A stretch of DNA of 64,000 nucleotides from Austropuccinia psidii (lineage: Eukaryota; Basidiomycota; Pucciniomycetes; Pucciniales; Sphaerophragmiaceae): assembly GCA_023105745.1 (NCBI GenBank), contig JALGQZ010000007.1, forward strand, positions 55,843,569 through 55,907,568, read 5' to 3'. The notes under the pieces are model-generated. The model had not been told where the DNA came from. It worked only from the letters and a program-made list of their open reading frames with translations, and did not search any database. This document shows, one piece after another, positions 11,461 through 24,356 of this stretch. A program made the position numbers and the translations under genes. The stretch's first letter is position 1. The number at the start of each line of letters is the position of its first letter.

Positions 11461-12648
11461 CAAAAAAGAACAAAAAAGGAAAATAATAACAAAAATAAGA
11501 ATCTTACATTAAAACACTGAAAATAGCTATCCAATTGGCTATTTTACAAACATTTTACTAAGGTCATATATAGTATCAAATACATATGGCTAAATTTGAG
11601 AAAAATATTATGTATTTAGTAAAACATAGATATCCCCAGGTGTATACCCCCTAACCTACCATAGCAATATGCCTCTGATATGTATGAGAATATTTGATAT
11701 TGGTATTAGCCAAATAATATTTACAGAATGAGCTTATAAGTATTCATAGATTTAAAGTAATATTTAACCTCTGCTCATATTTACATAAGTACCACAAATT
11801 TGATAGGAATATGGATTTTCATACACCTGCACTTATGAATATGAAAATTCACACCTTTACATATATGAAAATGGTCATTAAATAATCACATACCTCAACA
11901 ATAATCCATGTTTAATTTGGCCAGTTTCCTGTCACTACCAAAAATCAGCATAAAGTCACAAAAATACCATCTTATTGGTCAGAATTGAGCTAATTCAAGG
12001 TGAATAATATAGTTTCAAAATAAAACCCCTTGATTTCTCAGAACTTTGAGGCAAAAGGAAAAATACCAAATAGCAATATCTCATTGATCAGAATTATAAT
12101 TAGTTCAAGATGCATACCAGAAATAATCAAATTATGTGATGCCTCAATCTGATTGGTCAGAATGTTGTTGGAATTTCACATTGATACACCAGAATAAAGA
12201 AAAAAACAGCTGAAATGCCTCAAAAATAGAGTTTTTTACAAGTCCCTGGTTCTTGGAAGGCTCTATGGAGGGTCCCAAAGGTATAAATAAAGGTCCTCTC
12301 TACCTGTTTTTCCAGCATTATTACGATTCAGACAATGATATTGAGGCTCAATCCATCAAATCCCAAGTGGAAGAATCCATTATTATATTGAAAAGATCAG
12401 TGGCAAGCGTCATTATCTTATAGTATAATTTATTATTGATTAATGAAAGAGCTTTATATAATTTAATGATCTAAAAGCTATAGCAATAGTGTTTAAGTAC
12501 TGCTTTCAGATATCATCAGATTTGTCAATAAAATTTATTTATAGAAAGGATAAGTAACCATCTTACCCTTATATATTATATTATAAGCCTTACCAGTGTA
12601 TTGGATTATATCTATTATCATCCTCATATAGAAATATCACAGGAGAAT
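11461..12648 (+). other. LTR-like non-coding DNA with TATA motif and short repeats
   Basis: Three degenerate copies of an ATTGGTCAGAATT-type word near 11976, 12082 and 12155 precede TATAAATA at 12282-12289, followed by a CT-rich stretch. The segment GGCTCTATGGAGG..GGTCCTCTCT recurs in reverse near 50940-50970, so both may belong to one LTR family. Confidence 0.3.
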
Positions 12649-14125
12649 GTCAGGATGGGTCTATTTAGTAATTAAATGAATGTAAATACAACTAGTACCT
12701 TGACCGTTCCATGGTTAAAATTGTTTAAAAAGAAAATTTAAGAGACTATACTATTATGAATAATGGTGGTGAGGAATCTACCAAGAGTCTTGGTTGCAGT
12801 GCTTGAATATTAATGACTGTGATAATGATCTAATTGTAATTATATCTGATATATATTATAAGGATACTACTTTTGGATGACAGTTTTACCATGTAATAGT
12901 ATTAAAAACAAGATGATAAAGGTCTTTTCCAGTAAGGAAAAATCTGCTTTTTTCCCTTCTGGGGACTGTGGAGGGCTGGTAAGCTCATCAAAAGTCTTAA
13001 AAGTGAAGGTATTCAATATTTAGTCTAAATTTTGGGTCCATAAAATAAATTATGATGTCAGTATAGTCAGAATTGTGGTTTTGGGACCAAAAATGATCAT
13101 TATGTATCAGTGAAGGAGGAAAACTTTCTTCACAGGCCATTTAAGCAATGTTATGAAACAACCAAGGTGATTTGATGACTAATATTAGTCATTCTGGGCA
13201 GGTATAAGCAATAAACAACTATTGTTTGGGGTATCTAGAAAGTACTATTTTGTACAGGTTTGGTACAGATAAGTATTGGCCAAAAACTTCTCAACCCAGA
13301 TATCTCAGCCATTTTTTGGAATATCAAGAATCAAAGAGGGATTTATGAGCTCTGAAACTTGGTATTCTTCATGTTCACCCTCCTCAAAAATAGAAAACAT
13401 CATAAGGGCTCTAAGTCTTTTGATTTATTTCTGTAAATCAGTATGTGGCTTCAAAAACTTCAAAGCCAGATATACTTGCAAAGTTAGAAGATTTATGTAT
13501 TCTAATGATAAAGAACTATAGGGCTTGCTTATATCTAGAGTGTGGTATACTTTATAGTACAGCTGTATAAATAAATGGCAAGGATACAGGGGCATTTTTA
13601 TATTGATATTTTCAGGAATCCTGTATTTTGAGTAATAGACCTTTGAAAAAAGAACCCCCTTCCTATTTTTGGACTACAGAGATCTAAGGTATCTAAAATT
13701 AAAGATCCCATTTGTATATACAATCTGTTTATACTTTTTTACAGTCTTGTATAAGCCCTATGAGAAATTAAGGTGTTATGAAGTTATTCCCCAAAGTAAG
13801 AGTGCTACAGAAAGATGGTTGGTACCATTAAATATCTCTCATTGGAAGATTAAAGAAAAGTAACATTTCTCTTGGGGTTAAATTAAAGATGAATAAATTA
13901 GATGAGAGGTGAAAATAAGGTCTTTTAATTATTTTGTCTTATCTTTAAGTTTTTATATATCTGTTGTTTATAATCCTATTTGGATAAGGGTGGTATGTCT
14001 ATTTTCGGAAATTTTCCTCTTTGTATTAGTTCCTGTATTGGCTTTGTTTTTCCAATAATTGCTATACCATTACCTATTTTATTTGGATTTCATGCTGGTG
14101 CTTTGTTTGGAGTCATAGGCTTACA
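12649..14125 (-). repeat. Probable 3' LTR of element D
   Basis: It shares ordered blocks with the solo LTR at 28571-29949: AATGGTGGTGAGGAATCT early on, an ATGAGAGGTGAA block, and a GCTATACCATT..CATGCTGGTGCTTTG..GTCATAGGCTTACA end. Ends are TGTCAG and TTACA. Divergence is high, so boundaries are approximate. Confidence 0.45.
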
Positions 14126-14223
14126 TACCATCTGTCGAAAAATAGCTCATCATTGACGAGAATATTCTGTACTTCAAGGGCTGTCATCCTTCTGAGGTGA
14201 ATTTGTCCATCTGGGATGGCTTT

Positions 14224-17200
14224 CTAAGATAGCCATTTGTATTTGTCTTCTGGTTGATTCTTAAATCTAACCAGGTATTGTCTGTTATCTTTCCCATTAA
14301 TGCTTATATTCCCGGCTTTGATGATCTTCTTCACTGGTCCAGGTGAATATTTTTCTTCCACTAATTTTTCATGGGTGAAAATATTTGCGCTGTTATGGAA
14401 TTTTCTATAATCAGTCTGGTGATATAGTTTGATAAGGCTTACTGGGAAAACTGGATATTTTGTGGAGAATTCCTTAGTGAATTTGACATCTGCTGAATTC
14501 CTCCCTATTTGACTTATTATTATCAATGGTCCTACAAATAAGTCTCTCATCTTCTTGGTAGCCTTCAGTTTATTGAGGCTAAATGTTGACATTTCAACCT
14601 GATGTCCCTCTTTGAAGTAAGAATCTTACTAACTATTATAATAGATATTTTTATTATATATTTTAGCTTCCAGTATAAAGTTTTCTGCATTCCCACACTT
14701 GTTGAAAATCTTTTGCTGTGGGATGAACTGAAAAGAGGTTATTTTCAAGTAATCTACTGGTAAAGGTGGATTCAATCCTTTTTATAATATAGCAGGTTTT
14801 TTTCCTGCTACTTAGTGTACACTGGTGCTATATCCAGCTGTACTTCTGGTAGAAGGATTACCCAGTTATGGGTTTATCCTTCATGGTCTTTGTATTCCAT
14901 GCCATAAGCACAGAATCTTCTGATGGTATCTTTCAAATTCTGACTCATACTTTCTGCCAATCCATCAGTTTGTGGATGGTAGGCTGTTGAAAATGCTAGT
15001 TTAGTTCCTAAAATCTCATATAGGTTGGTCCAGAATTCTGATTTGAATTTTGGGCGCCTGTCACTATTTATAGTTCTTGGAACATCACACTGAGCCATGA
15101 TGTTGTTCCAAAACAGAAGGTAAGTGTCCATTTCTGTGTCCTCTTTATGGCAGAGAATGCATTTGAAACTTCTGCTATACCTGTCTACCACTACTAGGAA
15201 TTGATTGAAACTACATTTTCATCCTGGGATAAGGCCTGTTACCCAGTCCATATTTATGATTTCCTATGGGTGCTTGGGTTCCTCTATGTTCTGGAGTAGT
15301 TCATATCTTTGAACATGGCTTTTGGTGTCTTTTTAGAATATGGAAAAAATTTTGATTTATTCACTCAAGTCTTGCTCCCACTTTGGCCACCAGGATTAGC
15401 TAAAGATCCTTTCTTCAGTTCTGTCTTCACTAATGTGTGCCATATATGGTAAGTCATGGAATTCCTGCAGTACTAATGAGATGTGTTCTCTGTCTACCAT
15501 TACCAGGGAACTTGTGTGGTTTTGCCTGTTTTCAAGTAGTTCAGCTATAAGCAACCATTTATTTTACTTCAAGTTATTTAGCCATGGTCCTTCAAGTTGG
15601 CTTTCCATTTCTAGGCCTCTGTACTTTTGCTGTAAAAGTTGGGTCAATATACTACACTAAATTGCTTATGTTTTCTGCATGATGACTGCACCAATTTGAA
15701 TAATTCTGTGTTCAAATTTGTTCGAAGAGCTAAATACTTATATGGGTAACTATTCTTCTTCTTCAATTCTTTGGGCTTGAGTTGTTGAATCATTCTGTAA
15801 TTCCCAATTTGACAGTTTTAAATTTCTCTTTCTGTCTACTTCCATGTATTGTATGGCTACTTTTCTCCCATTATCTAGATCATATTATGGGTTTGGTTGA
15901 TCATTTTTGGGTGGAAGTTTACTGAGTATATCTGCATTTTTATGCCCTTACTCTCCTTGTAGATGATGGTCACATTCCCTATATACTCTTATATAGCTAC
16001 TTGTCACCTTGGAATATGCCTATAAGCTGTTTTCATATTCAAAAAGGAATTTAATGCTGTGAAATAAGTGAAGAATTCAAATAATGCTCCTTCTAGGTAG
16101 TAGTGAAGCTTCTACAGTTCCCATAATAGGAATAGAAACTCTGTTGGGGTGGCTCCATATCTGGCTTCCAAGTCTTTCAGATGTCTAGGTTGATAATATA
16201 TTACTCCTTCTTTGGGTATACCATCTACTAGTTTTATCTTGTGGAGTGCAGCTCCTAGTACTTGAATACATGTGGCATCAATTTATAGTTTTAATGGTAG
16301 TTCAACATCAGACACCATTAGGGAAGGAATATGTGTCAGTTGATACTTTATTTTTTCAAATTCATCCCTCATTTCATTAGTGATTTCAAAGATGACATCC
16401 TTTGAACATAAATTTTGTGGGCTACTAGTGATATGTGAAAAGTGTTTGATGTGGCTTCTGTAGCAACTAGAAGATCCTAGAAAAGATTGCAATTATTTTG
16501 TTTTCTTGGGTATTTGTTTCTTCAGTACTGCAGATACTTTATTCTGGTCTATGGATAAGCTCAATACTGGGACCTTATGCTCTAATTCCAAAAGTTACTA
16601 TTTGCCAAAATCGAATTTCTTGAGAGAAATATTCATATTGATTGGTGTGCATTTTCTCAATATTATATCACTTTGTCTGACATTGTCCTCCAATGTTTCT
16701 TAGTACACAATGATGTCATCAATGTACACTACCATTCCGCCTTACATTATTTCATCTTGAAATATGGTATTCATCATCATTTGGAAGTGGGCTGGTGCAT
16801 ATTTGATTTAAAATTGCCCACTGGTATATTAATATAGTCCAATATGGCATATGATTCTTAATAGTTTGATGGAGGTTGGTTTTGGTCCATTCTGATTAAA
16901 GCCTTTCATGCAGTCCCTCTTTGTCATTAATTTATATTTTGAAAATATGTCTACTGAATGTGGTTTTTTGTCATAATGTCAAGTAATTAGGACTGGTTTA
17001 GTGACTTCTAGCTCATTATGTCCTATTCTTTTAGTTAACCCCATCTCTAGAAGGTCATTTATGTGCTTCTCATTTTACTTCCTACTTTTCAGGAGTTCTG
17101 GCTATGGTGGTCCTCTGAGCATGGGTGGGTAGGGTATTTCTACATCCAGATATAGCTCTATATCATGTATTTTTTTCCCTAGGGGTTCATCCCCAATTGA

Positions 17201-19214
17201 AAACCTTCTCTGTGTTTTCTTAATATTTTGAGTAAGAAAAGTTTCATTTTACTGGTGGGTTATGTCCCATATTGCGCTTCTTTGAATTCTTCCAACAGGT
17301 ATTTAAATATATTGTCATTTGTGGAATTATTTATGTCAAAAGGATACTTTTTACTTATTTGTTACTGTAGTAAGATACCCGTTCTTACTATTACAAATGT
17401 CCATACCATGAATCCTTTGGTACTCTGTCAGCCTGTGACTCAAAACCAGAGCACAAGCATGACAACCAAAATACCATAAACCAATGGTATAGCCAAGATA
17501 CCACCAAAAAATGGAACTGAGCCAAATCAGCTCAAAAGGTATCAAAAGAAAGAGGAACCTCAACTCTTTCTGAAAACATAAGTCCCATAACCATAGGACA
17601 AGAAATAACAAAGTTATTCCTGCTCAAAGTTATTGCTGAGCATAAACCTTAATTTTCACCTCTCATCTAAAATCTAGAAGGAGAGGCTTAACCCCATCAA
17701 ATGGGTACTCATAATGAAGCTCTAAGCCAGGGCTATCCAATGGTACCAGCCAAACTGAGGTAGCACCAGTATTACTTGAGTTATGGTCAAATTCAGGCCA
17801 AATAAGGGTGAACAAAACATTCACCTCTCATCTAACTTCTACAGTTTTAGTGTGGGATACTTGAAGTGGGGTCTTTTTCAAAAGAGCACAATCGGGGCTA
17901 TCTGATGGTTCCATCCAATTCTTCATATCTCACCTATAACAGAAGTTATGAGGCAAGCAAGCTCAATACAGCTTTTTGCCCAAACCACACCTATGTACAA
18001 AAACCTTGTACATGGGATAACTTTGTCATATTTAATGATAGCCATACCAAATTGGGTATCATTGTGTAGAGAGCATACAGGAATATCCAATGAACCAACT
18101 TTGGGCATGATATCTCAAAAACTGACAGAGTTATGGCAATTTGAAGGTTATAATCCCACAATATGACCAATACAACTGTATTATGACAGGATACAGTTGT
18201 ACTCTGATTATGAGGTGTCAAAGAGATGAAGAAGCATGTTAATACTTCAATAACTCATAAGTCAGTAAATACTGGGGTCCCATACAGTTGCTGTACAGCA
18301 TTCTACACGTCATACACGTCAGAATCAGGCTGTGAGGTCCCCAGATGAAGATTTTCACCCTGTATTGGTGAAAACTGCCCAGATGTGGTTTCAAAACCAC
18401 ATCTGAGCCCAATCCATGGCATACAGGCTGTTTGAAAACCACAAGTCAGTCCTAGAGAGTGAAAAATCTTCACTTCCTCTATGTGGAAAGTTCTAGCACC
18501 CTTTCCACCCCATTTCAGGATAAAAAGGAGGCTTTTCACAGCCAGAATTGTCTCCTCATCCTCCTCTTGAATACCCTACGTAGTAAACTGTCAAAAACAG
18601 TTTTACTCTTGGGTAATAATCAGGTATACTCTTAATTTAAAGTATTGTAGTCTTCATTATTGTAACCCAACAGGTAAAGCTGCACCCAGGGCTTTCAACA
18701 GTGCTCACCACCACTATATTCCTTATAGTAAAGCCCTCTTATTATTAAATTAAACCATCTTTAACCCTTAGAAAAGTATTTTAGGCTATTTTCTACATGT
18801 CACAGTCATAGTTTTAGTTGTAAATAGCCTTATTACCACTTCAACATAGACTCATCCTGACATACTCTGTGCCCAGAAGGAATCCTTGTAATTGTGAATT
18901 ATCCAAAACTAAAAACTTGGGTTTTAGTCTGATGTTTCCTTTTTTTGTGGAGGAGAATTATCTATTTTACAGTTTTACCAAGGGTGTTCATCCTTCCTGA
19001 TGCACTATTGCAGCTCTTTGGCTTTGTAGGGATCAACTTTTCTCCTGTTTGGGGAACTGATTATTTAGGTATTCATTTTCCACTATGGAGAAAATAGCTC
19101 CTTCGTCAATTATCATTGGTTGCTTGAAGTTTTGAATTTAAACTCTGAATTTCATATTTGTACCATAGATTAGCTCCATACACTTGTTTGGTGTTTCCAG
19201 GAATGTTTTTGAAT
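14224..19214 (-). pseudogene. Element D pol polyprotein remnant
   Basis: Retrotransposon polyprotein for reverse transcription and integration, full of stops and frameshifts. Recognisable minus-strand parts are: protease with IIDEGAIFSIV in place of the usual D-[ST]-G-A (about 19110); a pre-RT block; the RT active site VYIDDIIV near 16706-16729; the connection/RNase H start MQSFLGSSSCYRSHIKHFSH (16492-16283); an integrase core with [22 protein letters not shown] and [13 protein letters not shown] (15191-14874); and a C-terminal chromodomain-like segment RQYLVRFKNQPEDKYKW (about 14224-14330). The order matches element A, so it is a related chromovirus. A foreign LTR interrupts the protease-RT linker at 17426-18805. 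Non-functional. Confidence 0.7.
17426..18805 (+). repeat. Solo LTR nested in element D
   Basis: About 1380 bases, near-reverse complement of the solo LTR at 28571-29949 over its full length, with ends TGTCAG and GTCACA. Coding of element D resumes on both sides, which supports a later insertion. No clean target duplication (TACTC versus GTCAT), so it is old or its ends are eroded. It is inverted relative to element D's own LTR. Confidence 0.65.
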
Positions 19215-19689
19215 CCTATCACCAGGGCAAATTTCAACCCAATCGCCAGCAATTGACTTCACGTCAAGAAAATGTCAAGAAGGATAAAAGTCAAGCTCAT
19301 ATCAAGAAAAATCAAGTGAATGTTGAGCACATGTCACACTCTGGTCTTACACCAAATCCTGTGAGATCCAAGTTCCTCTGTGCCTTCAGCTGAGATTCCT
19401 CATCACCTGATCCTCCCGCAACCATCCAAAGGTTGGTAAAAATTGCACAAGACCTGCCTGTTTCCACACACACACACATCAAAGAGGTCCTTCAGCCAGT
19501 TTTGATGTAGAGAAGGGGTGTGTGACTTCCCAGGTCATCCATGAAAGGACTATGCCTTAGTGTAATTGACATTTTGCAGGTGACACTGGTGGAGCCTGCC
19601 ACACAATACTACGGGTGCATGGGTATGACACATGCACACAAAGGCAAAAAATGTGAGGGCCCAATGTCAAGTGGCATTGACCATTTGTG

Positions 19690-19800
19690 GGGGGTGCAGG
19701 TGTGGGTGCTTGTGCAGTGGTGTGTGTTTGCAAGTGCTTTTGCAGTGGTGGGGGCAGGTGAGGGTGCTTGTGCAGTGGAGTGGTGGGGGCAGGTGCATAA
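19690..19800. repeat. Decayed minisatellite of Plavaka copy 2
   Basis: Repeated GGGTGCTTGTGCAGTGG-type words, positionally equivalent to the CpG-rich minisatellite at 6669-6811 of copy 1 but without its CpG sites. Confidence 0.5.
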
Positions 19801-20264
19801 GTGTGAGACATGTGCAAGAAGCCAAGAGCATGTGTGGTTGTAGTTTTCTGAAGCCTACCTGCACAAAGCACTCATTAGGAAATGTCACCAGCTCCATGCA
19901 ACTTACAAACATCCAAACTCTCATGGAAACAATGTAATGCTGGGGACCACTTGGATGATGGGCCTATTCCCCTTCCAATGTGATGATGGTGAAGTTGTGT
20001 CATTTTAGATCCTGTGATATGTGAGTGTGTGGGTCATTTCATCATTGCAATTGGCTTATTCACACCACACCCAATGTCAACATAGTAATTCCTTTGTGGC
20101 CATGTGAACTAATGGGCTTTGCTTGTCACAATGACATGTCACTGTCACCAAATGTTGAGGCAGCTATTTCTCTAGCAGAATTCCTAATTAATCTGAGAGA
20201 TTTTCATTTTTGTGTCACTATATTTTCAGCAAAAAGTGTAGACTAAATATCATGAAATAATGGT

Positions 20265-23200
20265 TTTAGTATTACAAGCAGCCCACATGACATCACTTTG
20301 TTATCATACAGCCCACAGTGAGCTTATATTTCTTCTTCATATATTATCAAGTGTCCATCATCAAAACCAACAGCTTTATAAATATTGGGATGCAGCCAAT
20401 CTGGAAAGACAGTCCCATCAATCCTCAAAGTTTTTAAGATCATAAAGCTATTGTTCAGCATTCAAGATGGCTCAGAGACTTTAAAAATGCTATTAATAAT
20501 ACCAAATTGTTGTGATTTACCCCTCAGGAAACATATCACACTGTTTCTGACATTTTTGGATTCAGTTGAAAATATATTGTTCCCAATATTAATGTTTGAA
20601 ACTGGAAAATACCAAGGTGAGACAATCCTTGAAGTGGGATTCCTTGTGGATTGTGCAGTAGTGTCTAAGCTGATCCATTCAACTATTTCCCTTTTTGAAT
20701 GAAGATTCTGTAAGTAATAAACCAGGAAATCATAAGTTTGCTGTTCATGGTAGGATGGTTTGTTATATTTTTGGTGATTGAATGGGGCAGGCAGCTGTTA
20801 TTTGAAAAGTTGTTTTATTTCAAATGTGATGGATGGGGATTTCAGAATAACTGAAAGGTTGGAACATCAACAGATATGATGAAGTAAGGTTTTATCTATA
20901 TCATCTATTCAGAGCTGCAGGAAGTTAGTCTTATTGAGTTCATGTGTGTAATCAATTTGAATATATTTCTCTTGTTAATTAACATAAATACTTTGTTATT
21001 TGTTTGCATCTTTGCAAATACTCCAATTAAGCGCTCATAACCCCATGTGACTGAGGCTTGTGCTGGACACCAACATTGCAAGAGTTCTGTAATATGATCA
21101 GAAAAATGATGATTTGGTTTACTTTTCTGTTTTTGGTAACAGGTGTTGATTGGAAAGGCAGAAATATTTCCAATGTTCAGCAAATGCAGTCGCATCATCC
21201 ATTGAAACAGTCCAACTTTTGGCAATGTTGATAGCACTAGTCAAATGGAATGTATTCTTGTTTAGTTCATTTGAAAGGTCTTCTGATTGACCCATTCTTA
21301 TTTGAGTGTTGGGGGAATTGTGCTCATCTATTTAAATCTGTTGACTGAGAATTAAAAATGGAATATAGGCCTTGTATAAGAGAACCCATTCAGCGGCTTC
21401 TAAGCTACCATGAGAAGGGGAGCCCATTTTGCGGGGTACTCTTGTCCATGATGAGGGAATAATGGTATCAGATATGATTTTTCAGAGATGCTCCAGAGCC
21501 TCACCCTTGATCTGGTGATCACTCAGTGCACTGGTATCCAATTAAGAGGGGATTTAATCTGCATAAAATGACAGAATCTCTGCAGAACCACTGGATGGAT
21601 GTTGTGTGTGAGGGGTGGGCATTGGGAGGTAATTGTTTTGGGTGGAAGTAGTGGGGAGGAACTCATTTATTATTTTTGCTGCATCTCTTCTCAGGGAGGG
21701 GCCCCCTCTCAATGTGATTTGATCAAGAGAGCCATTGGAGTTCATGGAATATGACTCTGAAATGTTGGTTTCATTGGATTTCCTGTGGGATCTGAAATGA
21801 ATTTTTTATTTGGACTCTGGAATTTGCAATTTGAAAGCTGCATGATCCTTTAAAATTCCAAGTATTAAATTATGCATTATGTCAAGATTAACCATTCTGG
21901 TTGCATCCCAATATGGAAGGTCTTCCAAAATTGAATATTGCACTCCATACTCAGCAAAAGGTTCTTGTCTTTGTTGTGGGGATTCCCAAAGACATTTCAC
22001 AATGGTTGATCAATGATTTTTTTGTGAGCATGTGTAGTGAAATTGAGGACCAATTTCTTCAATTTGAGCTTTTTTAATAGTGCAAAAATTACAAAAGTGG
22101 TTTCCTGAATGAGAAATAAATCCAGTAAGCTTGCGCATGGCAACCACATCTGCAATGGCCATGAGGATGGCAACATGAATAAAGGATGCTGAAGGACCTG
22201 TTGAGGTGGGTAAAAATGGTAACCTTGCCATACCTGTTTGAGCTCCTTGATGGGTGGCATTAATAGGAAATTCAATTAAAGGGCAGTTGGCTCCTTTAGA
22301 CCAGGGATTATTCCTGCAACATAGACATTCTATGGCTTCAATCTTTCACTTGGGGGGAAATTAAGACAAATAAGCATGATAGGTCCAATGATGGCCAACC
22401 AGGTTGACTTTCCATGTGCATTAAACCAGTCCACATAAATGGAGAAGGCCAATGCACCGGGAATGGAAATGAATGGGGGGTCATTGATATTTATAGTGCC
22501 AGTGAAGTGTCTCCAGACCAATCAATCCCAGATTTCACATTTGGGGGAACCTTCGGGAATCTGGGATGTTGATGTTGATGCAGAATTTCCACAATTCCAG
22601 CCCACAGCCCGCTGGAGAAATCTGGAAAGCCAATTTTTGAATGGTTGATAAATGAAATGTTTTGTTGGGATAAATTTTTGCTTCATGTTGGTTGTGTTTT
22701 GGGTGCGGGGTTCAAATTAATTGTCAAATATTCCCAATGATTGTGTGCAAGGGGGATGATGATCATTTGGGTCATTATGACATTGACAGCGGGACTGGCC
22801 AGTTGTGACGGATTCAGTAAGGCCATTAAGAAAGAAATATTGAGGAAAACATATATAGTTTTGAATAACTGGCCCCAATCGGAGATTTTCAAATATGGTA
22901 TTGAGATCTTGAGGTATATGGAGTGCAGGAGTGGGGTGAACACCTGAGATTGATATACTGGACTTGATAAACAGGTTCAGGGCAAGGTTGAGAATGTGTG
23001 AAGCTCTGCGGGGTATATTATACCTTAATGATTGAATGGCAGATATAATCATTCCAAGGTCTTGAGGGGGAAGGTTTGGACTCCCGCTGTATGGCTTTTG
23101 TGCAGTTGAAGTGAGACCCAGTGGTGTGGATAATGTGCTTTGGGTCAATTAAGAATTATCAGCTGGGAAAATTTGATCCAATGGGATTTGCGGGCACTCA

Positions 23201-23358
23201 GATCCTGTGGAAGAAGTAGGGATGTTTGGAAGAGATTTGGGTGCAATGGCTTATTTGAGCTTTTTAATGTGCTGTTTATATTGGAAAGGTGTGATGGAAA
23301 CTACCTGCCTATCAACCTCAGGGGAAGAGTGTGTTAAAGCTGAGAAGTGTTGACACAT
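20265..23358 (-). pseudogene. Plavaka/Tnp2-type transposase, copy 2 (broken)
   Basis: Same protein as at 3302-6407, on the minus strand from ATG 23358 (MCQHFSALT). Recognisable blocks are the DLGMIISAIQSLRYNIPRRA segment (about 23060), IYVDWFNAHGKSTWLAIIGP (about 22440-22380), GNHFCNFC (about 22090), YWDATRMVNLDIMHNLILGI (about 21910) and WGYERLIGVFAKM (about 21040). It carries a TAA at 23253-23251, exactly the codon that is TGA in copy 1, plus many further stops. It retains 19 bases near 21640 that copy 1 lacks, which identifies the copy 1 frameshift as a deletion. Non-functional. Confidence 0.65.
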
Positions 23359-24356
23359 GAATATACCCATTGAGGAATAGCAGGGGGTTGACATTGTTGC
23401 GGGAACTGTGAATAAGGTTAGGTTGTTGATAAATGTCTATGGTTGATGTGCAAGTGCTTAGGAGTGTGATTAATTGGAAAAACAATTGAGTGATTATTTA
23501 TGAAGGGGGATATGATTTGAGCCAGTAGAGGATTTGATTCCATTTGTAGTGGTCGCTTAGCTTCAGGGGATAAAGCATAATTTATCACATCTTGATGGGG
23601 GAATTAGTTGGGAGTGTACTTGGGTAAAATGCCATGCTTCTCAATGCTCATACGTATTCTAGTTTATTTATGCATGGTGATACTGGCGGCTTGACCCTTG
23701 AGGGGCATTCCATTAGTGATGTGTCAACACTTAATTGAGGGTATCAACATTTAAACCATGTACGCTGGCATGCCATTGTACATGGTTCAAACCTTATTAC
23801 AGCCATAACAATATAGGTCTATTACATAAGCGTTTGGAGTGAACCTAAAGTCTTTGTATTTGGTTTGAGTGCAGCAGGCTTTTAATGGGTTGGAATGTGA
23901 TTTGAATTTATTTCCTTTCTTGAGAAGGTGATGTCTTTTTTTGTGGGTAAATCCTTCATGAATATACCCTTATACAGATATAGAATGCTGGGGAACTTTG
24001 ATTCATATATTGGAAGTTTGGATAGTTCACACAATGTGACAATGGGGAGGGGTAAATGTTTATTGAATCTGGTTACTTATGGATGATGGATCCCCTTCGA
24101 GATTGAGGAAATATTACATCATATGCTGGTAGGTCATGCAGTGTGGTTGCCGACAAAAGCAGCGGAGCTCAAGAGTAGGTGGGGAGAATTCTCCTAAAAA
24201 TAGTCTTATTAGACTTCCACAAGAGAGTTGGTTCCTACTATTCATAGAATTTCTCTATTATAAATTTGAAAAGATTTCATCTCATATCACTCTATTTCAT
24301 CATAATACTGAGCTGTTTTATCAAGTTGAAAATATTACTGTAGTTTTTTAGCCCTT
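23359..24356. promoter_or_regulatory. Divergent intergenic/promoter region of Plavaka copy 2
   Basis: No credible gene. Counterpart of 2307-3301; contains the conserved palindrome at 23756-23785. Confidence 0.45.
23756..23785. promoter_or_regulatory. Conserved palindrome in divergent promoter (copy 2)
   Basis: Arms CCATGTAC..GGCA and TGCC..GTACATGG form an imperfect inverted repeat, matching 2877-2906 of copy 1. The differences between copies are mostly CpG to TG/CA changes. Confidence 0.5.

Larger units (their letters stand above)
12649..19214 (-). mobile_element. Ty3/gypsy chromovirus D (decayed, truncated)
   Basis: Order on the minus strand: protease (about 19214-18806), nested solo LTR (18805-17426), pre-RT, RT, RNase H, integrase and chromodomain (17425-14224), then a probable 3' LTR (14125-12649). 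The 5' LTR and gag are absent because Plavaka copy 2 begins at 19215. Whether copy 2 inserted into the element or a deletion joined them cannot be told here. Confidence 0.65.

Noticed and set aside
12649..18805. Treating 12649-14125 and 17426-18805 as the LTR pair of element D
   Set aside because: They are in opposite orientations, and element D coding continues to the right of 18805, so the right one is a separate nested LTR.
19541..19937. Gly/Val/Cys-rich ORFs on both strands
   Set aside because: Decayed minisatellite of Plavaka copy 2.
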